64,000 nt of DNA from Nitrospira sp. (GTDB lineage: Bacteria; Nitrospirota; Nitrospiria; Nitrospirales; Nitrospiraceae), in assembly GCA_024760545.1 (NCBI GenBank), contig CP060501.1, forward strand, positions 1 through 64,000, read 5' to 3'. Below the pieces are notes generated by a model that saw only the letters and a program-made list of their open reading frames with translations, made no database searches and was not told the origin of the DNA. The translations under genes were made by a program, and so were the position numbers. This document shows positions 7,727 through 16,918 of this stretch, one piece after another. The stretch's first letter is position 1, and each line of letters starts with the position of its first letter.

Positions 7727-9685
7727 ATGATGACTGAGAGGTTTGTCCCCACGTCCGGTTTACTTGCAGATGCGCCGCCGAAGTCCATGTCAGAATCAAA
7801 GCCTCAAAGGAAAATCCTCGGAGCCTGTGTGGCCGAAGGGGGCGTGCAGTTCAGGGTTTGGGCCCCAAAGGTCGAACGTGTAGACGTACTATTCGGGAAC
7901 GGCCCCACGTTCTCGCTGGAAAAGGATGAGGGTGGTTACTTCAGCCGAACGATTTCATCCGCCATCCCCGGGATGATGTATCGCTATCGATTGAACGGTG
8001 GAAGTGATTTTCCCGACCCTTGTTCACGCTTCCAACCGGAGGGCCCTCACGGTCCTTCGCAGATCGTCGATTCCTCCACCTATCGCTGGCGAGATCAGGG
8101 TTGGCCCGGTGTTAGGATGGCGGGACAAGTCCTGTACGAATTGCATATTGGGGCATTTACTAAGGAAGGCACGTTCGATGCAGCTATTCAGGAATTGGAC
8201 GGGCTGAAGCGTCTTGGGATCACCCTGCTCGAACTCATGCCCGTTGCCGAATTTCCCGGACGTTGGAATTGGGGATATGACGGCGTCTGTCTGTTCGCTC
8301 CGTCGCACAGGTATGGAGATTATGATGCCTTGAAACGCTTCGTGGATGCCGCCCACATGAGGGGAATCGGTGTCATTCTAGACGTCGTCTATAACCATTT
8401 CGGGCCGGATGGAAACTATTTGTCGGCATTCAGCGATGACTATGTGACCGACCGGTATCCGAATGAGTGGGGCCAAGCCCTCAATTTCGATGGGCCCAGG
8501 TCAGAGGGTATGCGCGACATGGTGATTCAGAACGCATGCTATTGGATCCAGGAGTTTCGACTGGACGGCCTTCGGCTCGATGCAACCCACGCGATTCATG
8601 ATGCCGGTGCAATGCATGTCTTAGGGGAGTTATCCCTGGAGACTCGGCGTACAGCGGGGCAACGGTCGATCGTGCTGATCGCCGAAAGTGAGCAGCAAGA
8701 CATGCGGGCTCTTCGATCGGTCGATGAAGGCGGGTGGGGACTCGATGCCATTTGGAGTGACGACTTTCATCACACCTGTCGCGTTGCTGCGACCGGCCGG
8801 CGGGAGGCCTATTACACGGATTATCTCGGGGCGCCTCAGGAATTGGTGTCGGCCGTGAAACGAGGGTTCTTGTATCAAGGACAGCGGTATCACTGGCAAG
8901 ACAAGGCCCGGGGGACGGTAGTCGGCGCCGAACCGGCGAGCAGTTTTGTCTTTTATTTGCAGAATCATGATCAAATCGGGAACTCGTTGATGGGAGGCCG
9001 GCTCCACACGATGACCAGTCCAGGTCGGTACCGGGCGATAACTGCCTTCTGGCTGCTCGCGCCTCAGACCCCCATGCTGTTCATGGGGCAGGAATTCGCC
9101 TCCTCGGCCAACTTTCGCTACTTCGTGGATTTTGCTGGGCACGACCTCGGCCCTAAGGTGCGCAAAGGGCGACAAGAGTTCTTAAGCCAGTTTCCCAGTT
9201 ACGCTTCGGAGGATGCCCAAGCAGCTATGTTGGATCCGAGTGATCCTTCGGTCTTTGAGCAATCGAAACTGGATCGGCATGAGCGGCAAGAACACGCGCC
9301 GCTGTATCGTCTGCACCGCGATTTACTACGCTTGCGCCGCGAAGACGCGGTGTTCTCGGCGCAAGCACGGGATCGGCTCGACGGCGCCGTATTGGGTTCT
9401 CATGCGTTTGTAATCAGATACTATGAAGAAACGGGCTGCGATCGCCTCCTTGTCGTCAATCTTGGTGCCGATCTCCATCTGGTTCCCGCCCCTGAGCCGA
9501 TGCTGGCGCCGCAGCAGACGGGGTCTTGGAGCCTGGTGTGGTCGAGCAATCACCCTCAGTATGACGGTCCCGGTACGGTGAATCCGTTGACCAAAAAAGG
9601 GTGGCATATACCGGCCGAGTCCGCGTCGGTGCTTCGAATCGAGCACGATGTTGGTGCCACAGTGCGCGAGCAGGACCATGGGTGA
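7727..9685 (+). CDS. treZ: Malto-oligosyltrehalose trehalohydrolase
   Basis: Releases trehalose from the maltooligosyl-trehalose made by TreY. The ATG at 7727 follows AGGA; the frame opens from a GTG at 7685 but without a good RBS. The protein has an N-terminal CBM48-type beta domain (GGVQFRVWAPKVERVDVLF), then a GH13 (beta/alpha)8 barrel with VILDVVYNHFGPDG, the nucleophile Asp in DGLRLDATHAI, the acid/base Glu in LIAESE, and QNHDQIGN. About 652 residues, a little longer than usual because of the N-terminal extension. It overlaps the next gene by 8 bp, so the pair is translationally coupled. Its partner treY lies at 56.8-59.7 kb. Confidence 0.93.
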   Translation: MMTERFVPTSGLLADAPPKSMSESKPQRKILGACVAEGGVQFRVWAPKVERVDVLFGNGPTFSLEKDEGGYFSRTISSAIPGMMYRYRLNGGSDFPDPCSRFQPEGPHGPSQIVDSSTYRWRDQGWPGVRMAGQVLYELHIGAFTKEGTFDAAIQELDGLKRLGITLLELMPVAEFPGRWNWGYDGVCLFAPSHRYGDYDALKRFVDAAHMRGIGVILDVVYNHFGPDGNYLSAFSDDYVTDRYPNEWGQALNFDGPRSEGMRDMVIQNACYWIQEFRLDGLRLDATHAIHDAGAMHVLGELSLETRRTAGQRSIVLIAESEQQDMRALRSVDEGGWGLDAIWSDDFHHTCRVAATGRREAYYTDYLGAPQELVSAVKRGFLYQGQRYHWQDKARGTVVGAEPASSFVFYLQNHDQIGNSLMGGRLHTMTSPGRYRAITAFWLLAPQTPMLFMGQEFASSANFRYFVDFAGHDLGPKVRKGRQEFLSQFPSYASEDAQAAMLDPSDPSVFEQSKLDRHERQEHAPLYRLHRDLLRLRREDAVFSAQARDRLDGAVLGSHAFVIRYYEETGCDRLLVVNLGADLHLVPAPEPMLAPQQTGSWSLVWSSNHPQYDGPGTVNPLTKKGWHIPAESASVLRIEHDVGATVREQDHG

Positions 9686-11738
9686 AGCTCCCGAGCCATC
9701 TCTGCCCGTTATCACCCTGCCGTGGACGCGAAGTGGGGATATCAACGCCCTGCTGTCGCGCGAATGGCTCGTGACGAACGGACTTGGGGGGTACTCGTCG
9801 ACGACGCTCATGCAAGTGGCAACGCGCCGCTATCACGGCATATTTGTCCCGGATTTGCCTTCCCCCAGAGGCCGCACGATAGTTATCCCGCGCCTGGACG
9901 AGGAACTGCAGATAGGAAGTGCCACCGTGCGCTTGAGCGGAGCCGAGTATGCAGACGGACGTCTGGATACCGACATTGTCGACCACCTCACAAGCTTTCG
10001 CCGAGAGTGGCAAACGCCGACCTGGCGGTTTTCATTTCAAGGCCGGGATTTGGTCAAGCGGATCGTCATGCCCTATGGGCAGAATTCCGTGTATGTGGAA
10101 TATCGATTGGAAGCGGGAGAACCGGTCACCCTTCGTCTGCGGCCGTTCGTCACCTTTCGCATGCCCGACGCCCCCCTCAGCGAGACGCGTAAGGCGCCGT
10201 TCCTCCTGACCATGGTCAGAGGACGATATGAGATGCCGCTCTGCGAAGGAGTGTCTCCATTGAAGCTTTGCCTGAGGCCGCAAGCGGGCGTGTTTGTGGC
10301 CGATGCCTCCATCAGCCATGGCGTGTCGTATCGAGTGGATCGCGATCGAGGTTCTCCGCATGTCGAGGACCTGGAGAGTCCCGGATACTTCACCGTGCGG
10401 TTGGATCGGGAACATCCGATATCCTTCGTGGCAAGCATGGAAGCTTGGGAGAATCTTCAATACGATGCCGATGCCATATTTGCCGCCGAACAAGAGCGGC
10501 TGCACAAACTTGTCGTTCAAGCGGATCGGCTTCCCACCGACCGTCATGAAACGCTTCTGACGTTGGCGGCGGATCAGTTCATCGTGTTTCCCGGAAGCCG
10601 GATGGAAGAGCATGCGTTGGCGCAGGCCTCCGGAGATGAAGCGCGGACGGTCATTGCAGGGTATCACTGGTTCACCGACTGGGGGCGAGACACGATGATC
10701 AGTTTGGAGGGACTCACCTTGTGCACCGGTCGGTATCGAGAGGGCCGCGCGATTTTGCGTACCTTTGCGCGGTACATCAAGGACGGGCTCATCCCCAATC
10801 TGTTCCCCGAAGGCGAGCGCACCGGACTGTATCATACGGCGGATGCCACCTTGTGGTTCTTCCATGCCCTCGATCGGTATTACGAGGTGACGGGTGACCG
10901 GGATACCCTGATGGTGCTGTATCCGGCCTTGAAAGAGGTGGTCGAGCATCATTTGAGGGGAACCCATTTTGGAATCGGCGTCGACGAGCGCGACGGTCTC
11001 TTGAAGACCGGAGCGCCGGGCTATGCGTTGACCTGGATGGATGCCAAAGTAGAGGACTGGGTGGTCACACCACGGCGCGGCAAGCCGGTGGAGATACAAG
11101 CGCTATGGTACAACGCGATTCGACTGATGGGGCGGTGGGCCGAGGATTTGAGAGAGCGATCGGACCGTTGGGACGGCTTGGCGAAACACATCGAGGATTC
11201 GTTCAATGATCGTTTTTGGTACGCAACCGGTGGGTATCTGTACGATGTCGTGGACGGTGAGGCGGGCGATGATGCGAGTCTCCGGCCCAATCAGGTGTTC
11301 ACCATGTCCCTTCGATATCCTATCTTGCGGAAAGCGCGATGGATGCCGGTCTTGACCGTCGTCCGTGAGAAATTGCTGACGCCGTTCGGACTCCGTAGTT
11401 TGGCGCCGGGTCACCGCGACTATAAGCCGATGTATTTCGGAGATCTTCGCGCGCGTGACGCGGCCTACCATCAAGGGACGGTATGGGCATGGTTGATCGG
11501 CCATTTCATCGATGCGTCGTTGAAGGCGGGTGTGGACCGGGCAGAGTGCCGGCGATTCTTGGACGCCTTTGACGTCTACTTGTTCGACGACGGGATGGGA
11601 ACCGTGAGCGAGATATTCGATGCCGAGGCGCCCTTCGCCCCGCGTGGATGTGTCGCGCAGGCCTGGAGTGTGGCGGAGATACTGCGGGCCTACCATGCCA
11701 CGCAACCCGAAAATATCAGCGGCATAAACAGAGGCTAA
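9678..11738 (+). CDS. Amylo-alpha-1,6-glucosidase (glycogen debranching enzyme, GDE N/C type)
   Basis: 686 residues from the ATG at 9678 (RBS AGGA). The N-terminal domain starts REWLVTNGLGGYSSTT...RRYHGIFV, the hallmark of bacterial GDE_N. The C-terminal (alpha/alpha)6 barrel has GYHWFTDWGRDTMISLEGL, a catalytic-type Asp-rich segment GYALTWMDAKVEDW, and YHQGTVWAWLIGHF. It hydrolyses alpha-1,6 branches of glycogen or maltodextrins, feeding linear chains to TreY/TreZ. Coupling to treZ supports that role. A second debrancher of a different family (GlgX) lies at 16.9-19.1 kb. Confidence 0.9.
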   Translation: MGEAPEPSLPVITLPWTRSGDINALLSREWLVTNGLGGYSSTTLMQVATRRYHGIFVPDLPSPRGRTIVIPRLDEELQIGSATVRLSGAEYADGRLDTDIVDHLTSFRREWQTPTWRFSFQGRDLVKRIVMPYGQNSVYVEYRLEAGEPVTLRLRPFVTFRMPDAPLSETRKAPFLLTMVRGRYEMPLCEGVSPLKLCLRPQAGVFVADASISHGVSYRVDRDRGSPHVEDLESPGYFTVRLDREHPISFVASMEAWENLQYDADAIFAAEQERLHKLVVQADRLPTDRHETLLTLAADQFIVFPGSRMEEHALAQASGDEARTVIAGYHWFTDWGRDTMISLEGLTLCTGRYREGRAILRTFARYIKDGLIPNLFPEGERTGLYHTADATLWFFHALDRYYEVTGDRDTLMVLYPALKEVVEHHLRGTHFGIGVDERDGLLKTGAPGYALTWMDAKVEDWVVTPRRGKPVEIQALWYNAIRLMGRWAEDLRERSDRWDGLAKHIEDSFNDRFWYATGGYLYDVVDGEAGDDASLRPNQVFTMSLRYPILRKARWMPVLTVVREKLLTPFGLRSLAPGHRDYKPMYFGDLRARDAAYHQGTVWAWLIGHFIDASLKAGVDRAECRRFLDAFDVYLFDDGMGTVSEIFDAEAPFAPRGCVAQAWSVAEILRAYHATQPENISGINRG

Positions 11739-11758
11739 GTAGGAATGGGTGGCAGGCC

Positions 11759-11916
11759 ATGACAGTTACGGTTGCGGATATCTAGGTGGAACGCCTCATT
11801 GATTGGAACGTCGACACGATCTTCGCCTTGCCGGGAGATGGGATCAACGGTCTCTATGAAGCGCTACGGACGCATCAGCAGTCCATCCGGTTGATCCAGG
11901 TTCGTCATGAGGAAGC
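11759..11916 (+). pseudogene. TPP-dependent enzyme (PoxB/acetolactate synthase-like) N-terminal fragment
   Basis: From an ATG at 11759 the frame reads MTVTVADI, then an in-frame TAG at 11783-11785, then VERLIDWNVDTIFALPGDGINGLYEALR...LIQVRHEEA. This is the standard N-terminus of pyruvate oxidase-type TPP enzymes, including the conserved Glu of the TPP site (RHEEA). Similarity ends abruptly near 11916 and no TPP or FAD domains follow. Both the nonsense codon and the truncation make it non-functional. An intact relative is at 53726-55363. Confidence 0.8.
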
Positions 11917-11981
11917 AAGACCTAAGGCGACGACGCCATGCCGCTGTCTTATCCGAAACACTCATACAGAATGTCCCTTGT

Positions 11982-12033
11982 CAGACAGAATGTCTGCGGT
12001 CACGTGGAGAAATGGGGATGGTTCTCCACGTGA
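11982..12033. other. Two adjacent perfect hairpins upstream of the ferritin-like gene
   Basis: CAGACA/TGTCTG (11982-11996, loop GAA) is followed by a 12-bp perfect stem: TCACGTGGAGAA (12000-12011) and TTCTCCACGTGA (12022-12033) with a 10-nt loop. No T-run follows, so a simple terminator is not supported. They may be leader-RNA structures or an operator-type dyad. Confidence 0.6.
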
Positions 12034-12151
12034 ACCGGTGTTCTCACGCGGAAAAGAAGCCTCAGACCAACGGAATCCGATCGGCAGGCTTTGTGCACTC
12101 CTTAGTGTGAATAGCGTCCCTCATATCGAGGGAAGAAGGTGAGGAAATCTT

Positions 12152-12760
12152 ATGCAGTTTGCCAACAACATTCAGGCCATCCGAGACCGGGCACGTAAGC
12201 ATATCGAAGAGGGGTCCATGACCGAAGGGTATGGACTGGATCGGGAGCAGGCTATCAAAATTTTGAACGAGGCGCTGGCCACGGAGTATATGTGCGTGCT
12301 TCGTTATCGGTTTCATTATTTCATGGCCACTGGCATCAATTCTTCCGCGGTCAAGGAAGAATTCATGGAGCATGCGGAGGAGGAGCAGGGCCATGCAGAT
12401 GAACTCGCGGAACGAATCAAGCAGCTGGGAGGCAAGCCGGAACTCCATCCTTCCGTTATTGCGGAACGTAGCCACAGCGAATATCGGGAAGGCACCTCGT
12501 TAGCCGATATGATCCGTGAAGATTTGATCGCCGAGCGCATTGCCATCGAGAGCTACAGGGAGATGGTGCGATACTTCGGCGACAAGGACTCCACTTCGCG
12601 AGTCATGTTGGAAGGCATCCTGGCCAAAGAAGAGGAGCATGCGGATGAAATGGCGGACCTACTGTTTGCCGTGCAGCCGGATACAAACCGGAATTCGAAG
12701 CAGCAGTACTTTAGCGATGAGGTCCCGGGAAAAGCCAAACAAACTAAGGTTAAGTCCTGA
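12152..12760 (+). CDS. Ferritin-like di-iron protein (bacterioferritin/DPS-like)
   Basis: 202 residues. Two helix pairs carry the di-iron ligands: Glu45 (ALATEYMC), ExxH at 78-81 (EEEQGHADE), then a Glu in LIAERIAIESY and a second ExxH-like motif in LAKEEEHADEM. This is the four-helix bundle of the ferritin-like superfamily, in the subgroup often annotated bacterioferritin. It probably stores iron or oxidises Fe(II) with peroxide, limiting oxidative damage. The C-terminal 30 residues are polar and lysine-rich. It is monocistronic, about 490 bp from the next gene, with two hairpins in its upstream region. Confidence 0.85.
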   Translation: MQFANNIQAIRDRARKHIEEGSMTEGYGLDREQAIKILNEALATEYMCVLRYRFHYFMATGINSSAVKEEFMEHAEEEQGHADELAERIKQLGGKPELHPSVIAERSHSEYREGTSLADMIREDLIAERIAIESYREMVRYFGDKDSTSRVMLEGILAKEEEHADEMADLLFAVQPDTNRNSKQQYFSDEVPGKAKQTKVKS

Positions 12761-13252
12761 CGGGGCGCAACAGGACAATTTGCGCACGGGAGAGAAATTC
12801 TTAATAGCGGAAATTGAATGGGAACAACTGGGTCAGAAAGCCTGGCCATCAAGGAACGAGTGAAGCCAAAATCTTCACGTAAGCAACAAAGGGCCGCATA
12901 GACGACTCTCAAGGCAAGCCGGGGCGTGCGCTATAAGAGCCGCGCCCCACGAGAGAGTCGTCGGCCAACCTCGCTTCTTCCAGACTGGAACACAAGAAGA
13001 GTCCCCAAGCCACGAATCACGCAGTCGGATATCCGCTACAGACTCTTGATCGACACGTTGAGCATCTCGCAGATTGCGCGATACGTGCCCCTCGATACAT
13101 CTGGGGAACATGCTAGTCGCCAGCGACACGCCATTGAGGGATAGATAAAAGCACACATGCTGGCCCATGGTCAGCGCCCACAAGAGCCTCAACGAGGATC
13201 TTGAGTGAAGAGCGGATAGCGGGATGGAACAAACGAGAACTGGAGACGAAGT
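12761..13252. other. Intergenic stretch with no supported gene
   Basis: About 490 bases. A 27-codon frame at 12818-12901 (basic C-terminus, SRKQQRAA) has no good RBS. Longer frames on the minus strand look like chance. I see no RNA gene, repeat or terminator with a T-run. Confidence 0.4.
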
Positions 13253-14428
13253 ATGATGCAATCAATTCTTCTTATGGCCCTGCTGTTCGGCCTGCAGACC
13301 CTTACCGGCTGCCAAACGTCACAAACAGAAACCTATGGCGGCGGCTATCGCAAAGTGGAGACTCCTCCCGCCAAGGAAGTGAGGCAGGAGATGGCGGCTA
13401 CGAAAGCACGAGCCGATAAAGATATGGCCGTGGTACTCACCGAGCTTCAAGGGTTGAATCCCAAACACATCGCTTCGCTATCAGCTGAGGACGCTCGATC
13501 GCAACCGACGCCGGCCGATGCCGTCGCGGCGTTACTGCGGGAAAGGAATCAGAATATGGCCCCTCTATCGACCGGAAAGACCAAGGATCGAGCGATTCCA
13601 GGTCCTGGTGGTACGCTGCCGATCCGTATCTACACACCCGAAGGACGAGGACCTTTCCCCGTCATCGTGTATTTTCATGGGGGTGGGTGGGTAATTGCGA
13701 CGATCGATACCTACGATTCTTCGGCGTGGGCTCTTGCGAAGGCCGCGCGTGCCATCGTGGTCTCTGTCGAATATCGTAAAGCTCCGGAGCATAAGTTTCC
13801 GGCAGCCCATGAGGATGCCTACGCAGCCTATCAATGGGTGCTGCGCAACGCCGAAAGCTTCGGTGGAGATCCGGCGATGGTTGCTGTGGCCGGTGAAAGC
13901 GCCGGCGGCAATCTGGCGGCTGCGGTATGTCTGATGGCTCGCGGGCGCGGGGAACTGCTACCGGTGCATCAGGCGCTTATCTATCCTGTAGCCGGATACG
14001 ACCTCAACACCCCGTCCTACCAAGAAAATGCTCAAGCCAAACCGTTGGACAAGTCGATGATGGTCTGGTTCTTCGAAAAATACTTAAATAACCCCAGCGA
14101 TGGCAGAAATCCATGGATTGATCTCGTGAATGTCCAGGATCTGAAAGGGCTGCCGCCGGCCACCATCATCACGGCAGAAATCGACCCACTCCGGTCGGAG
14201 GGAGAACGGTATGCCGAGCGCCTGCTCCAAGCGGGCGTCCCCGTGACCTATCACAATTACGAAGGAGTCACACACGAGTTTTTTGGGATGGGAGCGGTGG
14301 TCGGCGATGCCAAGAAGGCCGTGCGATTGGTTGCGAGGGATATGAACGGGTCGTTCGACGATCCTGTGTTGGGACGTTATGACGACCGCTCAGGGCGCCC
14401 AGTACCAGTAGAACCGCTTCAGGAGTAG
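13253..14428 (+). CDS. Exported alpha/beta-hydrolase (HSL-type esterase/lipase), lipoprotein
   Basis: 391 residues. The signal sequence ends LTGC (Cys20), so it is probably lipid-anchored in the envelope. After a helical linker, the alpha/beta-hydrolase_3 domain shows the oxyanion HGGGW (142-146), nucleophile elbow GESAGG (Ser216), Asp311 in EIDPLRSEG and His341 in GVTHEF: the full triad of the hormone-sensitive lipase (acetyl esterase) family. It should hydrolyse short-chain esters; the natural substrate is unknown. It starts a plus-strand run with the DUF4142, cytochrome and repeat genes (gaps of 49, 25 and 14 bp), suggesting one transcript. Confidence 0.88.
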   Translation: MMQSILLMALLFGLQTLTGCQTSQTETYGGGYRKVETPPAKEVRQEMAATKARADKDMAVVLTELQGLNPKHIASLSAEDARSQPTPADAVAALLRERNQNMAPLSTGKTKDRAIPGPGGTLPIRIYTPEGRGPFPVIVYFHGGGWVIATIDTYDSSAWALAKAARAIVVSVEYRKAPEHKFPAAHEDAYAAYQWVLRNAESFGGDPAMVAVAGESAGGNLAAAVCLMARGRGELLPVHQALIYPVAGYDLNTPSYQENAQAKPLDKSMMVWFFEKYLNNPSDGRNPWIDLVNVQDLKGLPPATIITAEIDPLRSEGERYAERLLQAGVPVTYHNYEGVTHEFFGMGAVVGDAKKAVRLVARDMNGSFDDPVLGRYDDRSGRPVPVEPLQE

Positions 14429-14477
14429 AGCGCGTCAGAGATATGAGCAATGCGTACATTAAACAAAGGATAATTCT

Positions 14478-15008
14478 ATGCCGCGCTTCGTTTTGATCTA
14501 TCTCGCCATGCTTGCAGCGGTGGCAAGCTTCTCTTCAGGCGATGTGTTCGGAGCAACATCTGAAGCCCAAGCAAACGCTCAGTCATTTCTGAACAAAGCG
14601 GCGGAAGAGCACCAGATCGAAATATCCTTGGGCCAACTTGCGGCTCAACGCGCGACAAACGAGCGAGTCAAGGAATTTGGACAGCAAATGGTCGATGACC
14701 ACAAAAAGGCCGGTCAGCAAGTCGAACAACTGGCCATGAAGGACGGCGTGCAGCTCTCCGCCGGGGTCAACCAGGAACACAAGCAGCGGGTGAACGAATT
14801 GTCTCAACTCGCCGGTCATGCCTTCGATCGCGCCTACATGAATTACATTCTGCAGAACCACGAGACGACTGTGGAGGAGTTCCAACGTGAGGCAAAGACG
14901 GTGCAAGACCAAGACATCAAGCAGTGGATCATCTCTATTGTGCCGATTTTAGAGGCCCATCGGGAAAAGGCGCGACAAGTGAAATATTCGCTGCAGACGA
15001 ATCCATAA
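14478..15008 (+). CDS. DUF4142 periplasmic protein
   Basis: 176 residues with an N-terminal signal peptide (LIYLAMLAAVASFSSGDVFGA) and then an all-helical DUF4142 domain: FLNKAAEEHQIEISLGQLA, VKEFGQQMVDDHKKAGQQ, YMNYILQNHETTVEEFQ. The fold is a ferritin-like four-helix bundle of unknown function, usually periplasmic and linked to envelope or general stress. It lies 49 bp after the esterase and 25 bp before the di-haem cytochrome in the same run of genes. Confidence 0.85.
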   Translation: MPRFVLIYLAMLAAVASFSSGDVFGATSEAQANAQSFLNKAAEEHQIEISLGQLAAQRATNERVKEFGQQMVDDHKKAGQQVEQLAMKDGVQLSAGVNQEHKQRVNELSQLAGHAFDRAYMNYILQNHETTVEEFQREAKTVQDQDIKQWIISIVPILEAHREKARQVKYSLQTNP

Positions 15009-15033
15009 CCTTGCAATAGGTGGAGATGAACGT

Positions 15034-16491
15034 ATGAAACGCGGACCCAGCCATACAACGGTGTCATTCGGAGCAGCCTTAGTCCTCACGGCTGCAGTCG
15101 CGGCGCTGCTCGTTCGTTCCGGTCATGCACAGATCTCGCCCGAAGGGCGGCATCAGATGAGCCAAGACACGTCTATCGAGCAGACAAAAGCCAAGGGCTT
15201 TGACGGAGTGGATTTTTATTACGACGTGTTCGGCGCTCCGCCGGGGCAAGACCCGCAGAAGATGGCCGAACAGGTCATGAAGAAAGACATTGCGGAAAAG
15301 CCGGAGGTCATGACCAAACAACGGAAACTGTTGGAAGAACGATACGATCTCTCGTGTAAGCGCATGTCCGGCCAGACGATGACCAAAGGAAAACCGCAAC
15401 CGGTCGGACCTGTCGTCAAATTGCCCTCGAATGTCACGTGGGAATCTCTGGGTCGCTCATCGGCCGAGGACATCAAGCGTCGGCATCTCTTTCCCGCAGG
15501 GTTCGATCGCTTACCCCACCCGAAACATGCGGTGGGGGGGCAGGTGTTCCCCCAAGTACAAGTCAAACAATTCCCCAGACTGGAACGGGTCGACGTTGAC
15601 TTTGATTTGCCCGAATGTTGGCTCCCTGAATTTCCGCCGCCGATTTTTCTGACGACGCACCCTGAGCTTGGCGACGTGTCGCAGGGGGAGGTGTTGAATG
15701 CCGATAATTTCGATCGTCTGTTTCGGGGCTTGGTCACACACACGCAACTGGACGGACTGCGCTTGCTCGTGACCCAGTTTCCACAGGAGGAATTCAATCT
15801 CACGCACGACCGAAAGACGGCGAACCCGAGTCTTGGAGTCACCTGCTTGGATTGCCATGTCAACTTCCATACCACCGGACAATTCCATTTGAATCCGGAC
15901 ACACGGCCGCAGATGCAGCGGTTCCGGCTCGACACCACCAGCCTGCGCGGAATGTACAACCAGCAGATTCACGGCTCGAAACGAGCCATCCGATCTCTGG
16001 AGGACTTTACCGAATTTGAGCAGCGCACGGCCTATTTCAACGGCGATCCGATTCGCGCCATGAAAAAAGGGATTAACATGATCGATCGTCTGCAAGTCGC
16101 TCACATGGGCCAAATGCAGAGCATCATTGATTTCCCGCCGGCCCCGCATCTGGATCCCATGACCGGACGGTTGGATCGAACGCAGGCGACTCAACTGGAA
16201 GCGCGCGGCGAAGATCTATTTTTGGGAAAAGCCAAATGTGCGGCCTGTCACATGCCGCCCTCCTATGCGGATCATCAAATGCACGATCTGCATCTGGAAC
16301 GGTTCGGCGCGACTGCCGACGGGCCGATCAAAACATTCGTGTTGCGCGGGATTAAGGATTCGCCGCCGTATCTACATGACGGCCGATTGCCGACTTTGGA
16401 AGACACGGTGGAGTTTTTCAACGTCGTCGGAGGCCTTCAACTCGACCCGGAGGAGAAGAAGGCGCTGGCGGCATTTTTACGGGCGCTATAA
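15034..16491 (+). CDS. Di-haem c-type cytochrome, MauG/cytochrome c peroxidase-like
   Basis: 485 residues with a Sec signal (VLTAAVAALLVRSGHA) for the periplasm. There are two haem c sites: CLDCH (271-275) and CAACH (402-406). The C-terminal part (FVLRGIKDSPPYLHDGRLPTLEDTVEFFN and the end EEKKALAAFLRAL) is characteristic of the di-haem peroxidase/MauG superfamily. The roughly 240-residue region before the first haem is longer than in classical CCP. It may reduce peroxides or carry out an oxidation with electrons passed to or from other cytochromes. It is in the esterase-DUF4142 run of genes and is followed after 14 bp by the repeat protein. Confidence 0.85.
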   Translation: MKRGPSHTTVSFGAALVLTAAVAALLVRSGHAQISPEGRHQMSQDTSIEQTKAKGFDGVDFYYDVFGAPPGQDPQKMAEQVMKKDIAEKPEVMTKQRKLLEERYDLSCKRMSGQTMTKGKPQPVGPVVKLPSNVTWESLGRSSAEDIKRRHLFPAGFDRLPHPKHAVGGQVFPQVQVKQFPRLERVDVDFDLPECWLPEFPPPIFLTTHPELGDVSQGEVLNADNFDRLFRGLVTHTQLDGLRLLVTQFPQEEFNLTHDRKTANPSLGVTCLDCHVNFHTTGQFHLNPDTRPQMQRFRLDTTSLRGMYNQQIHGSKRAIRSLEDFTEFEQRTAYFNGDPIRAMKKGINMIDRLQVAHMGQMQSIIDFPPAPHLDPMTGRLDRTQATQLEARGEDLFLGKAKCAACHMPPSYADHQMHDLHLERFGATADGPIKTFVLRGIKDSPPYLHDGRLPTLEDTVEFFNVVGGLQLDPEEKKALAAFLRAL

Positions 16492-16505
16492 AGGTCGGAA
16501 TTGTC

Positions 16506-16871
16506 ATGAGCATGACTCCTACAACCCTCGCAATAGTATTATCGGCTTGGTTGGTGGTGTTCGCAGTTTCACCTGGAGCAGCTGAGACCTCGCTTCCCAC
16601 CGCCGGCAAACAGACGGAGAAATCTGGGTTAACCAATACACCGGCCGGAGGTACACTGCCTGGGGGTACACTTCCGGGTGGAACAGTTCCTGGAGGGACC
16701 GTTCCAGGGGGTACACTCCCCGGTGGGACAGTTCCGGGTGGAACGGTTCCGGGTGGGACCGTTCCAGGGGGAACCTTGCCAGGCGGGACGGTGCCCGGCG
16801 GCACGCTTCCGGGCGGCCCTGTCCCGGGTGGTACCGTGCCGAGCAAGAAGCTGCCTGGTGAAGGAGGGTAG
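16506..16871 (+). CDS. Secreted low-complexity protein with (GGT[LV]P)13 repeats
   Basis: 121 residues. A signal peptide (about 1-26, ending SPGAA) is followed by a short polar linker and then 13 consecutive pentapeptides GGTLP/GGTVP (one GGPVP) at residues 48-112, ending SKKLPGEGG. The repeat resembles elastin-like VPG motifs and should be extended and flexible in the periplasm or outside the cell. Codons within the repeat differ freely while the amino acids are kept, which argues for selection on the protein. It starts 14 bp after the cytochrome gene. Function unknown; a spacer, a surface or matrix component, or a metal/haem-protein partner are guesses. Confidence 0.75.
   Translation: MSMTPTTLAIVLSAWLVVFAVSPGAAETSLPTAGKQTEKSGLTNTPAGGTLPGGTLPGGTVPGGTVPGGTLPGGTVPGGTVPGGTVPGGTLPGGTVPGGTLPGGPVPGGTVPSKKLPGEGG
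16647..16841 (+). repeat. 13 x 15-bp tandem coding repeat
   Basis: Thirteen in-frame 15-bp units encode GGT[LV]P. Units vary mainly at third codon positions, so the array is old or under protein-level selection rather than a fresh slippage expansion. Confidence 0.9.
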
Positions 16872-16906
16872 ACCGGCGCGAGACTTACGAGCGATTCGGG
16901 CCGGTC
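16871..16906. terminator. Candidate bidirectional hairpin between convergent genes
   Basis: GACCGGC (16871-16877) pairs with GCCGGTC (16900-16906) across a 22-nt loop, in the gap between the convergent repeat-protein and glgX genes. No clear T-run, so this is only a weak terminator candidate. Confidence 0.3.
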
Positions 16907-16918
16907 ACGCGAAGAAGG

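Noticed and set aside
16647-16841. Possible CRISPR or other short tandem array
   Set aside because: Units are 15 bp with no spacers and encode an in-frame pentapeptide.
16418-16846. Minus-strand ORF rich in PPGTVPPG repeats
   Set aside because: It is the complementary reading of the GGT[LV]P repeat; the plus strand has the signal peptide and operon position.
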